Shown: in pieces, positions 33,070-41,560 of the stretch
Position numbering within the stretch: the first letter of the stretch is position 1
Layout of the letters: each line of letters starts with the position of its first letter
Source: an uncultured Oscillospiraceae bacterium
GTDB lineage: Bacteria; Bacillota; Clostridia; Oscillospirales; Oscillospiraceae
Reading direction: 5' to 3'
DNA: 58,622 bases
NCBI GenBank assembly: GCA_910587505.1
Contig: CAJULD010000019.1
Span: forward strand, 1 to 58,622
The notes under the pieces: model-generated
What the model saw: only the letters and a program-made list of their open reading frames with translations
What the model was told of the DNA's origin: nothing
The model's database searches: none
Translations under genes and position numbers: made by a program

Positions 33070-33999
33070 ATGAAGAAATTTGAGAAGGATACGCTACGTG
33101 GGATGATTGTAAAGGGGAACCTTCGGGCAGCAATGACGTATTCAGAACAGTTCCCGGAAACGGCAGCACTATATCAAAAGAGCGTGGCTTTGTATCAAAA
33201 AGAACACTACCTGACTTATGATGCAGATGCGGAACTGAACGAAATTCTCCTGGCCTATCAGAAGTATTACCGGGATGCCTTTTATCTGGAGCTGCCTGCC
33301 GAAGAAGCTGCGCAACGGCTGCGGGAACGGTTGGCAGAACTGTTCCGGGCGGCGCCCGACGCTGCGCTGGACAAGTTGGAGGAAATGGCAGCAGCGGCGT
33401 TCCGCCAGAAGTCCTTCCACGCCTTGATGGGACGAACCAGTGGATACTATGGTCCTTATATATGGAAGGCCGAGGAACTGAAGCATTATAAGGTGGAGTT
33501 GCCAGAGGATGAGCAGGACTACGCTGTTAAATTTCTGGACGGGTTCATCATGAAAAGCTGGTTGGACTACATTTCCTTTGGCGAAACGGGCACTGGAGGC
33601 TGGTCCAATGGTGATGGCCTGATTCACTGCGTCAGAGCCGCCTGGGATCTGGAGTCAGAAGACTTCCAGGTGTCTCTTCTGAAGCACGAAGCTCAGCATG
33701 CCATGGATCAGGCACGTTATAAGGACATCACAAACGAGGAGCTGGAATACCGTGCCAAGCTGGTGGAATTGATTTACTCCAGAGAGCGGAGGATGCTGGA
33801 GCGTTTCGTGGGTCAGGCCGATGTAACAAAAGCAGGCAATGGACACGGATTGGCTGCAGAGCGCATTGTGAGAGGATTTGAGGCATGCCTGAAAAGAGAC
33901 AGGGGCAGTCTGTCCGAACTCCCTCTTGAGAGTGTACAGACAATCTCCCGGTCACTTTTTTCAGAGAGCAGTGAAGAATTAGCGGCAAAATACCGCTAA
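33070..33999 (+). CDS. Uncharacterised protein with HEAQH motif
   Basis: A 309-residue cytoplasmic protein. A possible zinc-metallopeptidase HExxH motif is seen in LLKHEAQHAMDQARY (about residues 215-230), followed about 20 residues on by YRAKLVELIYSRERRM, where a third ligand could lie. The N-terminal half is helical and charged. The start at 33070 has GGAGG eight bases upstream; an ATG at 33031 is also in frame. The coding region is less GC-rich than the neighbours and lies beside mobile debris, so it may be acquired. No family named. Confidence 0.7.
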   Translation: MKKFEKDTLRGMIVKGNLRAAMTYSEQFPETAALYQKSVALYQKEHYLTYDADAELNEILLAYQKYYRDAFYLELPAEEAAQRLRERLAELFRAAPDAALDKLEEMAAAAFRQKSFHALMGRTSGYYGPYIWKAEELKHYKVELPEDEQDYAVKFLDGFIMKSWLDYISFGETGTGGWSNGDGLIHCVRAAWDLESEDFQVSLLKHEAQHAMDQARYKDITNEELEYRAKLVELIYSRERRMLERFVGQADVTKAGNGHGLAAERIVRGFEACLKRDRGSLSELPLESVQTISRSLFSESSEELAAKYR

Positions 34000-34052
34000 T
34001 CCCGCCCTTTTCTGTTTTCGATCATGGAAAAACAGGCAACCTCCGGTTTGCA

Positions 34053-34083
34053 GGGGGATTTCACCTTTTGGGTGAAATCCCCC
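34053..34083. terminator. Terminator between convergent genes
   Basis: GGGGGATTTCACC (34053-34065), loop TTTTG, exact complement to 34083. A second small hairpin of the dispersed family follows at 34102-34124 (ATTCTTTTT/AAAAAGAAT). Confidence 0.65.
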
Positions 34084-34133
34084 TTGACAAATGTTCTCTT
34101 GATTCTTTTTTCAGGAAAAAGAATATATACCCG

Positions 34134-34973
34134 TCAGTCGAGCCACGCCGACAGCGACAGGGGGCGGAAGCCGTCCCTGCCCAGCACCCAGGCCTCCCGG
34201 AAGCCCCGGCTTTCCGCCAGCGCCGCAGCCTGCGGGAAGGCGCAGACGACGGTTCCGGCGTCGTGGGCGTCGCTGGTGATGCAGATCCGCCCACCCCCCT
34301 GCCGGATGGCGTCCAGCAGAAAGGGGGCCGGGTAGGGCGATGTGCGCCACCCACGCGAGATGGCCCCGGTGTTGATTTCAAAGATCGCGTCCGCCGCCAT
34401 GGCGGCCTCCAGCGCCTCCAGGGCGGCGCGCCGGTACCGGGGGTCCTCCTCGTCGAAATACCGCCCCTTCTGATTAAACCTGGTCGCCAGGTCGAAGTGG
34501 CCCACGATCTGGCACCGGCTGGCCAGAGCAAATTCGGCCTCCCGCTGGTAGCAGGCGGCGGCAAAAGCGATGTAATCCCCGCCGAAGTGCTCCTTCACGC
34601 CCCGGACAAAGGATTCCGGACTGGCGTCGGAGGACAGATAGCGTCCGTCCTTCCAGATGCCGTGGGCGGAGCCGATGATATAATCATACGGCTCCGTCGG
34701 GGCGGGAGAGTCCGCGTCCAGCTCCAGGCCCAGAAAAATTTCCAGCCTGTCCCGGTACGCCTCCTTCAACCGGAGGACCTCCCGGCGGTATTCCGCCTCC
34801 CGGGAAGCGTCCATGGTCCAGCCGTCCGGGTCCGCCTCCGGCGGCATGGGGCTGTGTTCGGAGAAGCCCAGGGAGCGGCAGCCCGCCCGGATGGCCCCCA
34901 GGACCATCTCCTCCGGAGTGTGTTTCCCGTCGCCGAAGACGGTGTGGGTGTGCAGATTCTGAGGGAAGGTCAT
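34134..34973 (-). CDS. PHP-family phosphatase (histidinol-phosphatase HisJ-like)
   Basis: A 279-residue metal-dependent phosphoesterase. The PHP metal motif NLHTHTVFGDG opens the protein; further ligands are in SLGFSEHSP, IGSAHGI, GHFDLATRF and ITSDAHD. This is the layout of HisJ/HisK histidinol-phosphatase, but no his genes are present here. The start at 34973 overlaps the DUF1015 stop (ATGA), so a function with DUF1015 is likely. Confidence 0.85.
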   Translation of the reverse strand: MTFPQNLHTHTVFGDGKHTPEEMVLGAIRAGCRSLGFSEHSPMPPEADPDGWTMDASREAEYRREVLRLKEAYRDRLEIFLGLELDADSPAPTEPYDYIIGSAHGIWKDGRYLSSDASPESFVRGVKEHFGGDYIAFAAACYQREAEFALASRCQIVGHFDLATRFNQKGRYFDEEDPRYRRAALEALEAAMAADAIFEINTGAISRGWRTSPYPAPFLLDAIRQGGGRICITSDAHDAGTVVCAFPQAAALAESRGFREAWVLGRDGFRPLSLSAWLD

Positions 34974-36253
34974 CGGATCTTCCGCCCTTCCACGTAGTAG
35001 CGCTTGTCGGCGGCATGACCCATGGAGAAGGTTTTCCGGGGCAGAACGCCGTCGGCAATGACGGTTTTGAACAGCTGGTCCTTGCTCATGGCGGGCAGTT
35101 TGAAGCCGATGTTGCCCGCCTGCCTGCCCAGCTCGTCGGTCACGTCCTCGCCGTGGATATAGTCCACCTCGCCGCCGTTTTCCCGGAGATAGGCGTCCAG
35201 GAAGTTTTGCAGCGTCCCCACCGGCAGCTGGCCTCTGGGATTGGGCACGGTGAGGTATCCCTCTCCCTCCGCGTGGATATAGGCGATGGTGTGTCCCACG
35301 CCCTGTCCTGTGTGGGCGTTGGGATAGAACTCCAGGAAGGCTGCGATCAGCTTTTCCGGGTCCACGCCGAACACCACCCGGTGGATGGCCTCGAACTGCA
35401 GAGCGGGATTGTGGAGGTTCTCGATCTCCACCAGGGCGTACCGGGCGGGCAGGTCCGCCCATTGCGCCTCCGGCGTGACCTTTTTCAGATTTTCATAGCA
35501 GGTCTTGGCGGTGGCTAGGGAGTGGTTGCCGTCGCCCACGGCGAACAGCAGCGGCGCTATGCCGCCCAGCCCGTACTTGTGCTCCATGGCCTCGTCGCTG
35601 CTCAGCCGGGTCATGGCGGCGGCCAGCGCGTCCACCTGTTCCCCGCTGAGCTTCCAGCCCCGCAGGCGGCCGCCGCCCATCATCAGCTGGAAGTCGTAGA
35701 GAAGCTCCATCTCCTCCCTGGCGGCGGTGATGGGCTCCACACAGATCTTTTTCGGGTCGTCGATCAGCAGCATCACGTGGGGCAGCTCAATGGGCGCGTC
35801 CTTCCGCACCTGCACCCGCGGCGGGATGCGCTCGAGCACCGTGCCCTCCGTAGCCCGGATGAGGGAGCCGGAGCCGGGGGTATAGTCGTATTTCTCCAGG
35901 TCCACCGCCGCCACCAGACCGGGGCGGACCGCGCCGTCGGACTGAGTCCGCTCAATATAAACGATGGATTCCGGCAGCGTCCGGAAAATGTCCCGGGACA
36001 GGTAATCCGCCATGGCCCGGTTGATGTCCGCGATGTGGTCTTCTACGCCGTCCTCTCCCAGCCTGCTCTCCGGCAGGATCATTCTTAGCGTGCTGGGCGC
36101 GTCTCCCACGATCCGCTCCACCTCGTCCCAGTATTCCGGCTGGCTGGTGAACTGGTCGCAGGCCACCACCGCCCACCGGGTCATGTCCGTGCCGCTCTCC
36201 GGCAGCAGGATGTCCGCCGGGCGCAGGCCCAGGGATGCAAATTTCTCGTTCAT
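34970..36253 (-). CDS. DUF1015-family protein
   Basis: A 427-residue conserved protein of unknown activity. Typical blocks are visible: WAVVACDQFTSQPEYWDEV, MLLIDDP, GDGNHSLATAKTCYEN (a probable active-site region), and FKTVIADGVLPRKTFSMGH. In other bacteria this family is often found beside serine-biosynthesis genes. Here it lies between an apgM-type mutase and a PHP phosphatase. Start at 36253. Confidence 0.88.
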   Translation of the reverse strand: MNEKFASLGLRPADILLPESGTDMTRWAVVACDQFTSQPEYWDEVERIVGDAPSTLRMILPESRLGEDGVEDHIADINRAMADYLSRDIFRTLPESIVYIERTQSDGAVRPGLVAAVDLEKYDYTPGSGSLIRATEGTVLERIPPRVQVRKDAPIELPHVMLLIDDPKKICVEPITAAREEMELLYDFQLMMGGGRLRGWKLSGEQVDALAAAMTRLSSDEAMEHKYGLGGIAPLLFAVGDGNHSLATAKTCYENLKKVTPEAQWADLPARYALVEIENLHNPALQFEAIHRVVFGVDPEKLIAAFLEFYPNAHTGQGVGHTIAYIHAEGEGYLTVPNPRGQLPVGTLQNFLDAYLRENGGEVDYIHGEDVTDELGRQAGNIGFKLPAMSKDQLFKTVIADGVLPRKTFSMGHAADKRYYVEGRKIR

Positions 36254-36472
36254 TCTCTCTCCTCCTTCATCTCATATGCCGCCCGCGCCGGTTGCCGCGC
36301 CCTTTCCGGCCTGGCCGGCTGCTCGGAGCGGATGCGGACAGCGATTTTCAAAACCGATATGCCGTCTGCCGGCTTTCTTACGCGCTTTTCGGGAGCCGGC
36401 GTTTCCCGCAGCAGCGCGCGCCCCTCCGCAGGCTTCTCCTCAATATCTCCGGAATCGTTTCTTCGCTGTTCA
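36250..36472 (-). other. Unassigned gap with a short uncertain frame
   Basis: Between the mutase stop and the DUF1015 start one minus-strand frame stays open and ends in a TGA overlapping the DUF1015 ATG. It has no normal start codon. An ATG right after the mutase (MNSEETIPEILRRS) opens a different frame that stops after 31 codons. A frameshifted small gene is possible; no product is claimed. Confidence 0.3.
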
Positions 36473-37732
36473 TCACAACTCCTCCTTTCCGCTTTTTCCC
36501 GTTTCAAACAACAGATCCAGCAGCACGCTGCCGTTATCCACAAAAGGCCCCTTTTCTCCGGCGGGCTCGTCGTACGTACCGCCGTTTCCCGTATCCCGAC
36601 GGCTGTCATACAGCAGGAAGGGGGCCGGATCCCCGCAGTGTCCTCTGGTCGCCGTGAGCGTCTTGTGATCGCTGAGCAGCAGCACCCGGTGTTCCTCGCC
36701 GGCCTGCTCCAGCCGCTCCAGCAGGGGGCCCACCAACCGGCTGTCCAGCCGCTCGATGGCCTGCAGCTTCCCCGGCAGGTCCCCGTTGTGGGTGCACTCG
36801 TCGGGCGCTTCCAGATGCAGGCAGACAAAGTCATACTGCCGCAGCTTTTCCCAGGCGGCCTCCAGCTTTCCGGAGAAATTGGTGTCCAGCTCCCCCGTGG
36901 CGCCCTCCACTTCCACCATCTCCAGACCCCGCAGCACGCCGATGCCGTGGCACAGCGGTACCGCGCTGACCACCGCGCCGTCCAGGCCGTATTGCTCCCG
37001 GAAGGAGGGAAGCGCCACTGCCGTGCCCTCCGCCCAGAACCAGATGCCGTTGGCAGGCAGTTTCCCCTCCGCCCGCCGCTTCTCCGCAGCCGGATGATGG
37101 TCCAGTATCTCGTGGGCCAGGAGCATCAGCCGGGTAAAAACCGCCGCCCGGTCGTTTCCGGCGGGAAAATGCCGCCCCGCTTTTTCCCCCAGATGGTCAT
37201 GGGGGGGCGTGAAGCGGATGCCGGAAATGTCGCTTTCATGCTGCACGGCAATCTGCCGGAAGGCCGGGAAGCGGTGCAGTTCCATCCGCGCCTCCGCCAT
37301 CGCTCCGGCAAACCGGGCGTCGCCCAGCAGTGCCTCCACGGCCTCCAGGGCGGAGGCGCCGTCGATGGACCCGGCGGAGTGGGACAGCAGCTTCTTTTCC
37401 GCCAGAGGCCCGTCCCCGTCCTCCACGGAGATCAGGTTGCACCGGAACGCCGCGTCCCCCGGCCGAAGAACGATGCCGGCGGCGGCAGCCTCCATGGGCG
37501 AGCGCCCGGTGAAATATTGCAGGGGATCGCAGCCGAAGATGGACAAAATCGCCGTTTCGCTGCCTGCGGGCAGCGGCGGTGGACAGTTGACAACGCTGCC
37601 CACCGTCCCTCTGGCGGCCATCCGGTCGATGGCGGGAATCGATGCGGCCTGCAGCGGCGTTTTATTCTCCAGACGGGGGACGGGGTCATCGGCCATGCCG
37701 TCCCCGATTACCAGCAAATATTTCGTTGCAAG
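36473..37732 (-). CDS. ApgM-family phosphoglycerate mutase / homoserine kinase-like protein (TTG start)
   Basis: A 419-residue member of the cofactor-independent phosphoglycerate mutase group (archaeal type) of the alkaline phosphatase superfamily. Landmarks are YLLVIGDGMADDPVPRL, LPAGSETAILSIFGCDP with the expected nucleophilic serine, and the metal-binding CLHLEAPDECTHNGD and LLLSDHKT. Bacterial members have also been proposed as homoserine kinases, so the reaction is open. The ATG at 37744 overlaps the ribosome site AAGGAGG; a TTG at 37732 begins the conserved part, though the 3-base spacing is short. Confidence 0.82.
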   Translation of the reverse strand, partial: LATKYLLVIGDGMADDPVPRLENKTPLQAASIPAIDRMAARGTVGSVVNCPPPLPAGSETAILSIFGCDPLQYFTGRSPMEAAAAGIVLRPGDAAFRCNLISVEDGDGPLAEKKLLSHSAGSIDGASALEAVEALLGDARFAGAMAEARMELHRFPAFRQIAVQHESDISGIRFTPPHDHLGEKAGRHFPAGNDRAAVFTRLMLLAHEILDHHPAAEKRRAEGKLPANGIWFWAEGTAVALPSFREQYGLDGAVVSAVPLCHGIGVLRGLEMVEVEGATGELDTNFSGKLEAAWEKLRQYDFVCLHLEAPDECTHNGDLPGKLQAIERLDSRLVGPLLERLEQAGEEHRVLLLSDHKTLTATRGHCGDPAPFLLYDSRRDTGNGGTYDEPAGEKGPFVDNGSVLLDLLFETGKSGKEEL

Positions 37733-37744
37733 GACCTCCTTCAT

Positions 37745-37775
37745 ATTATTTCCGAATTTGCAATACGGAAATAAT
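37745..37775. repeat. Dyad upstream of the apgM-type gene
   Basis: ATTATTTCCG (37745-37754) and CGGAAATAAT (37766-37775) form a perfect 10-bp inverted repeat directly before the ribosome site. It could be an operator or an mRNA leader hairpin. Confidence 0.5.
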
Positions 37776-37955
37776 AAATTGATTCAGAACGCTTTGTCCG
37801 CCTCCGCAGGCGGCGGCAACCGCAAAACATGGCATATATCACTTCCTGGCTTTCAGCGGGGACGTAATATCATATTATTATACCGTATCGGGTCCGGTTT
37901 TTCAACATAAATATGGAAATCCCCCAGACGGATGCCCATTCGCGCAAAATTGAAG

Positions 37956-37984
37956 TTGCTTTTCATCAACAGATATGTTATAAT
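37956..37984 (+). promoter_or_regulatory. Promoter of the DUF134-NifX/Crp operon
   Basis: TTGCTT (37956-37961), 17-bp spacer, perfect TATAAT (37979-37984), 33 bp before the start codon. Confidence 0.7.
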
Positions 37985-38016
37985 CGGCATATACCGGAAA
38001 TGAGGGGGGGCGGCGT

Positions 38017-38775
38017 ATGCCAAGACCGCAGCGATGCCGGAGGATCTGCGCCGCGCCGCAGGTCGATTCCTTCTGCCCCGACAGATGCCGGGAGGCGGAG
38101 CCCATTGCGCTGACGCTGGATGAATACGAGGCCATCCGGCTGATGGATCTGGAGGGACGGACCCACGAGCAGTGCGCGGCGCAGATGGATATATCCCGTT
38201 CCACGGTGCAGGGAATCTACGAAAGCGCGCGGCGCAAAATTGCGGCGTGCCTTGTACACGGGAGGAAACTGGTCGTCACCGGAGGCAATTACCGCATTTG
38301 CGGTGGACAGGAGCAGGACCGCTGCCTGCGCTGCCGCCGGGAGATCAACTCAAATATCAACAACAAAGACAAAGGAGAGTTCACTATGAAAATCGCGGTA
38401 ACCTGTGAAAACGGACAAATTTTCCAGCATTTCGGCCATACCAGGCAGTTCAGGCTCTATGAAATTGCCGATGGCAGGGTCGTTCATACCGAGGTGGCGG
38501 ACACCAACGGCAGCGGCCATGGCGCGCTGGCAGGCTTTTTGATGCAGCGGGGTGTGGACACGCTGATCTGCGGCGGCATCGGCGGCGGCGCGCAGGAGGC
38601 GCTCGCCGCGGCGGGCATCAGGCTCTATGGAGGCGTCAGCGGAGATGCGGACGCCGCGGTAAACGCCTTGCTGTCCGGTGAGCTGGGCTATGACCCCCAT
38701 GTCCGCTGCGATCACCACGACCACGGCGGTCATTCCTGCAGCAGTCACGGCTGCGGCAGTCACAGCTGCCATTGA
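38017..38775 (+). CDS. DUF134 DNA-binding / NifX-type domain fusion
   Basis: A 252-residue chain with two known domains. Residues 1-110 are a DUF134 (UPF0251) protein: MPRPQRCRRIC, LTLDEYEAIRLMDLEG, and a helix-turn-helix DISRSTVQGIYESARRKI. From residue 124 it is a dinitrogenase iron-molybdenum cofactor (NifX/NifB-like) domain: MKIAVTCENGQIFQHFGHT and GVDTLICGGIGGGAQEAL. The C-terminus is His/Cys-rich (HHDHGGHSCSSHGCGSHSCH), probably metal binding. AAAGGAG stands eight bases before the internal ATG at 38386, so the NifX part may also be made alone. No nitrogenase genes are near; an Fe-S or metal-related role is inferred. Confidence 0.85.
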   Translation: MPRPQRCRRICAAPQVDSFCPDRCREAEPIALTLDEYEAIRLMDLEGRTHEQCAAQMDISRSTVQGIYESARRKIAACLVHGRKLVVTGGNYRICGGQEQDRCLRCRREINSNINNKDKGEFTMKIAVTCENGQIFQHFGHTRQFRLYEIADGRVVHTEVADTNGSGHGALAGFLMQRGVDTLICGGIGGGAQEALAAAGIRLYGGVSGDADAAVNALLSGELGYDPHVRCDHHDHGGHSCSSHGCGSHSCH

Positions 38776-39437
38776 TGGAGCGATATCTTACACGGCTTCC
38801 TTTCTGGGAAATGCTGACGGAGCAGGAAAAGGAGCGGGTGCGAAACGCCTCCACTCTCCGCCGCTATAAAAAAGGAGCTTTCATTCACAGCGGCGGCAAC
38901 GAGTGTCTGGGTATGCTGCTGCTGCTGGAGGGAGAGATCCGAACCTGTCTTCTCTCGGACGAAGGCCGCGAGGTGACATTGTTCCGGGTTTACCCCGGCG
39001 GACTGTGCGTATTGTCCGCCTCCTGCGTCATCAGCCAGATCACATTTGATACGCAGATAACCGCACAGCAGGACACGGCGGTCCTTATCATTCCCGCCGG
39101 AATCACCGCTTCGCTCAAAGAGCGGAACATCCACGTCCGATGCTTTCTCTACGAGCTGGCGGCACAGCGCTTCTCCGACGTCATGTGGTCCATGCAGCAA
39201 ATTCTGTTCAAGGGCCTGGACCGGCGTCTGGCGGATTTCCTTCTTGCGGAACAGGAGCGCACCGGATCGGACGTCATCCCCATGACCCATGAGCAGATCG
39301 CCCAACACATCAGCTCGGCGCGGGAGGCCGTGGCGCGGATGCTCAAGCACTTTTCCGGGGACGGCCTGGTGGAACTCAGGCGGGGCGCGGTCGTTCTGCG
39401 GGATACGGACGCGCTGAAAAAGCTGGGGAACTGCTGA
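38775..39437 (+). CDS. Crp/Fnr-family transcriptional regulator
   Basis: A 220-residue regulator with an N-terminal cyclic-nucleotide-binding-like beta roll (about 10-125; LLLLEGEIRTCLLSDEGRE) and a C-terminal winged helix (MTHEQIAQHISSAREAVARM). It does not show the N-terminal CxxC cluster of oxygen-sensing Fnr, so the ligand is unknown. Start ATG at 38775 shares one base with the NifX stop (TGATG), so the two are co-translated. Probably regulates the same metal or redox process. Confidence 0.88.
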   Translation: MERYLTRLPFWEMLTEQEKERVRNASTLRRYKKGAFIHSGGNECLGMLLLLEGEIRTCLLSDEGREVTLFRVYPGGLCVLSASCVISQITFDTQITAQQDTAVLIIPAGITASLKERNIHVRCFLYELAAQRFSDVMWSMQQILFKGLDRRLADFLLAEQERTGSDVIPMTHEQIAQHISSAREAVARMLKHFSGDGLVELRRGAVVLRDTDALKKLGNC

Positions 39438-39480
39438 TCTTTTTTCCTGAAAAGAAAAAGTGTCGGATGGCATCGTGAAA

Positions 39481-39526
39481 GAGAGAGGGACCGGGCTTAC
39501 GCCCGGTCCCTCTCTCAGCCTTTTCG
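39481..39526 (+). terminator. Terminator after the Crp/Fnr gene
   Basis: GAGAGAGGGACCGGGC (39481-39496), loop TTAC, exact complement to 39516: 16 perfect pairs, then AGCCTTTTC. A small hairpin of the dispersed family (39440-39460) lies between it and the stop codon. Confidence 0.85.
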
Positions 39527-39700
39527 GAACTGGTATGGTCAATTCACCGGAGAAACGGCAAAAAAGGAGGCAGGAGAAAATGATTTGCAGCGAGGCGAAG
39601 GGCACTGGCAGCCCGCGCTGCCCGCGGGACGGCAACGCTGCTGTGCGCCGTTTTATCCGCCTGACTTTCCGGTTATCCGGCTATACGATGCGGGAGCGCA

Positions 39701-40495
39701 TTACGACAGCAGCAGCGTATCGTCGGCCTCGTCGCTGCCGCTGACCTTGCCGAACAGCTCCAGCAGCTGGTGGACGGTGAGCTTTTTTTTCTCCTCTCCG
39801 GAAACGTCGATGACGATCTGTCCGTCGTACATCATGATGAGCCGGTCGCCGTGGGCGATGGCGTCCTTCATGTTATGGGTAATCATCAGCGTGGTGAGAT
39901 GGTCCCTGCCCACGATGCGCTCCGTAGCGTCCAGCACCTTCACCGCCGTCCTGGGGTCCAGAGCGGCGGTGTGCTCGTCCAGCAGCAGCAGCTTCGGCTT
40001 TTGCAGGGTGGCCATCAGCAGGGTCAGCGCCTGCCGCTGGCCGCCGGAGAGCAGACCCACCTTGCTGGTCAGCCGGTCCTCCAGCCCCAAGTCCAGAATT
40101 TTCAGCATCTCCCGGTACTCTTCCCGCTCGGACCGGCCAATGCCGGGACGGAGGGTCCGGCGCTGGCCCCGGCGCATGGCAAGGGCCATGTTTTCATCGA
40201 TCTGCATGGTGGCGGCGGTGCCCAGCATGGGGTCCTGGAACACCCGTCCAATATAGCGGGCCCGCCTGTACTCCGGCAGGTGGGTCACGTCCACGCCGCC
40301 GATGGAAATCGTCCCCCGGTCCACGGTCCAAACTCCGGCCACGGCGTTGAGCAGGGTGGACTTGCCCGCGCCGTTGCCGCCGATGACGGTGACAAACTGG
40401 CCCTCCTCCATGTGGAGGTCCACGCCCCGCAGGGCTGTCTTCTCATTGACGGTGCCGGGGTTGAAGGTTTTATGGATTCCCTTGACGTCAAGCAT
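39701..40495 (-). CDS. ABC transporter ATP-binding protein (TrpXYZ-like)
   Basis: A 264-residue ATPase: Walker A GGNGAGKST, signature LLSGGQRQAL, Walker B LLLLDEHTAALD and the H-loop MITHN. It overlaps the permease gene by eight bases; the start at 40495 has GGGAGG. With the permease and binding protein it forms an importer of the type seen with PF04392-like binding proteins (TrpXYZ), often for aromatic amino acids. Substrate unproven. Confidence 0.9.
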   Translation of the reverse strand: MLDVKGIHKTFNPGTVNEKTALRGVDLHMEEGQFVTVIGGNGAGKSTLLNAVAGVWTVDRGTISIGGVDVTHLPEYRRARYIGRVFQDPMLGTAATMQIDENMALAMRRGQRRTLRPGIGRSEREEYREMLKILDLGLEDRLTSKVGLLSGGQRQALTLLMATLQKPKLLLLDEHTAALDPRTAVKVLDATERIVGRDHLTTLMITHNMKDAIAHGDRLIMMYDGQIVIDVSGEEKKKLTVHQLLELFGKVSGSDEADDTLLLS

Positions 40496-41441
40496 TGACT
40501 TTACCTCCCTTCTGGGCGCGTTTTGCAAAATAGCGGCCCTTCCAGTAGGGAATGGCCAGGAAGACGGCCACGATGGAGGCGGAGATCAGCTTGAGGTAGT
40601 TGGTGTCGATGCCGCTGAGGCTGACCACCGCCTGAATGACGATATAATAGATGATGGCGCCGAAGGATACCGCCAGCAGCTTCAGAGCGAAATTGGTGAA
40701 GAACCGGGAGAACAGCACCTCGCCGATGATGACGGCGGCCAGGCCGATGACAATGGCGCCCTTGCCCATGCTGGCGTCGGAAAAGGCCTGATACTGGCTC
40801 AGCAGCGCCCCGGACAGGGCCACCAGACCGTTGGAGACCATCAGGCCCAGCACCTTGCCCACGTTGGTGTTGATGCCCTGGGCCCGGGCCATGCTGGGGT
40901 TGGCCCCGGTGGCCCGGAGGGACGCGCCCAGCTCGGTGCCGAAGAACCAGTACAGGATGCCGATAACCGCTATGGTAAATACGCCCACCACGAGGATCGG
41001 GTGACGGTAGAAGGGGCGCGATCCCCTGGCCACATCCTGAACAAACCGGAGGGATACCAGCAGCTTGTCCAGATTGGTCTGGTCAATGATGTTGATGGCC
41101 ACGTTGGCCTTCATCCCCATGATGGCCAGATTGACGGACCACAGTCCCAGCTGGGTCAGAATGCCGGCCAGAATGGCCGGAATGCCGCAGGCGGTGTGGA
41201 GCAGGCCCGTAATCAGCCCTGCCAGCATTCCCACCAGCAGCGCCGCCAGCAGCGCCAGCCAGATATTGACGCCCGCGCCGAACAGTACGACGAAGACCGC
41301 GCCGCCGGTGCAGAAGGACCCGTCCACCGTCAGGTCGGCGATGTCCAGAATTTTGTAGGTGATATACACGCCGATGGCCATGACGCCCCAGATCAGACCC
41401 TGGGACACGGCTCCCGGCAGTGCGCCGATGAATGCGAGCAT
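40488..41441 (-). CDS. ABC transporter permease (LivH-type fold)
   Basis: A 317-residue membrane protein with about eight to ten segments, beginning MLAFIGALPGAVSQGLIWG and carrying the branched-chain-type permease feature GTELGASLRATGANPSMARAQ in the cytoplasmic loop. Start at 41441 with AGGAGG; the ATG at 41477 lacks a site. Separated from its binding-protein gene by almost 400 bp that include a terminator and an inserted repeat element. Confidence 0.88.
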   Translation of the reverse strand: MLAFIGALPGAVSQGLIWGVMAIGVYITYKILDIADLTVDGSFCTGGAVFVVLFGAGVNIWLALLAALLVGMLAGLITGLLHTACGIPAILAGILTQLGLWSVNLAIMGMKANVAINIIDQTNLDKLLVSLRFVQDVARGSRPFYRHPILVVGVFTIAVIGILYWFFGTELGASLRATGANPSMARAQGINTNVGKVLGLMVSNGLVALSGALLSQYQAFSDASMGKGAIVIGLAAVIIGEVLFSRFFTNFALKLLAVSFGAIIYYIVIQAVVSLSGIDTNYLKLISASIVAVFLAIPYWKGRYFAKRAQKGGKVNA

Positions 41442-41498
41442 AAACAGTTGCCTCCTGTGTATAAACGGAATCGTCACAAGACTTCAGCAGTTTATCAC

Positions 41499-41536
41499 AA
41501 AAAAGAGGAAAAGGGAAGTCCCTTTCCTCTTTTTTT
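41499..41536 (-). terminator. Terminator-like hairpin between binding protein and permease
   Basis: AAAAAGAGGAAAAGGG and CCCTTTCCTCTTTTT pair with one bulge, with U-runs on both strands. On the minus strand it would reduce transcription reaching the permease and ATPase, leaving more binding protein than membrane complex. Confidence 0.65.
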
Positions 41537-41560
41537 GCGCTGATTTTGGGAAAACGGGTG

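Noticed and set aside
39580..39744. Short plus-strand frame with a strong AAGGAGG site
   Set aside because: The frame runs into the 3' end of the ATPase gene, is rich in Arg and shows no family likeness.
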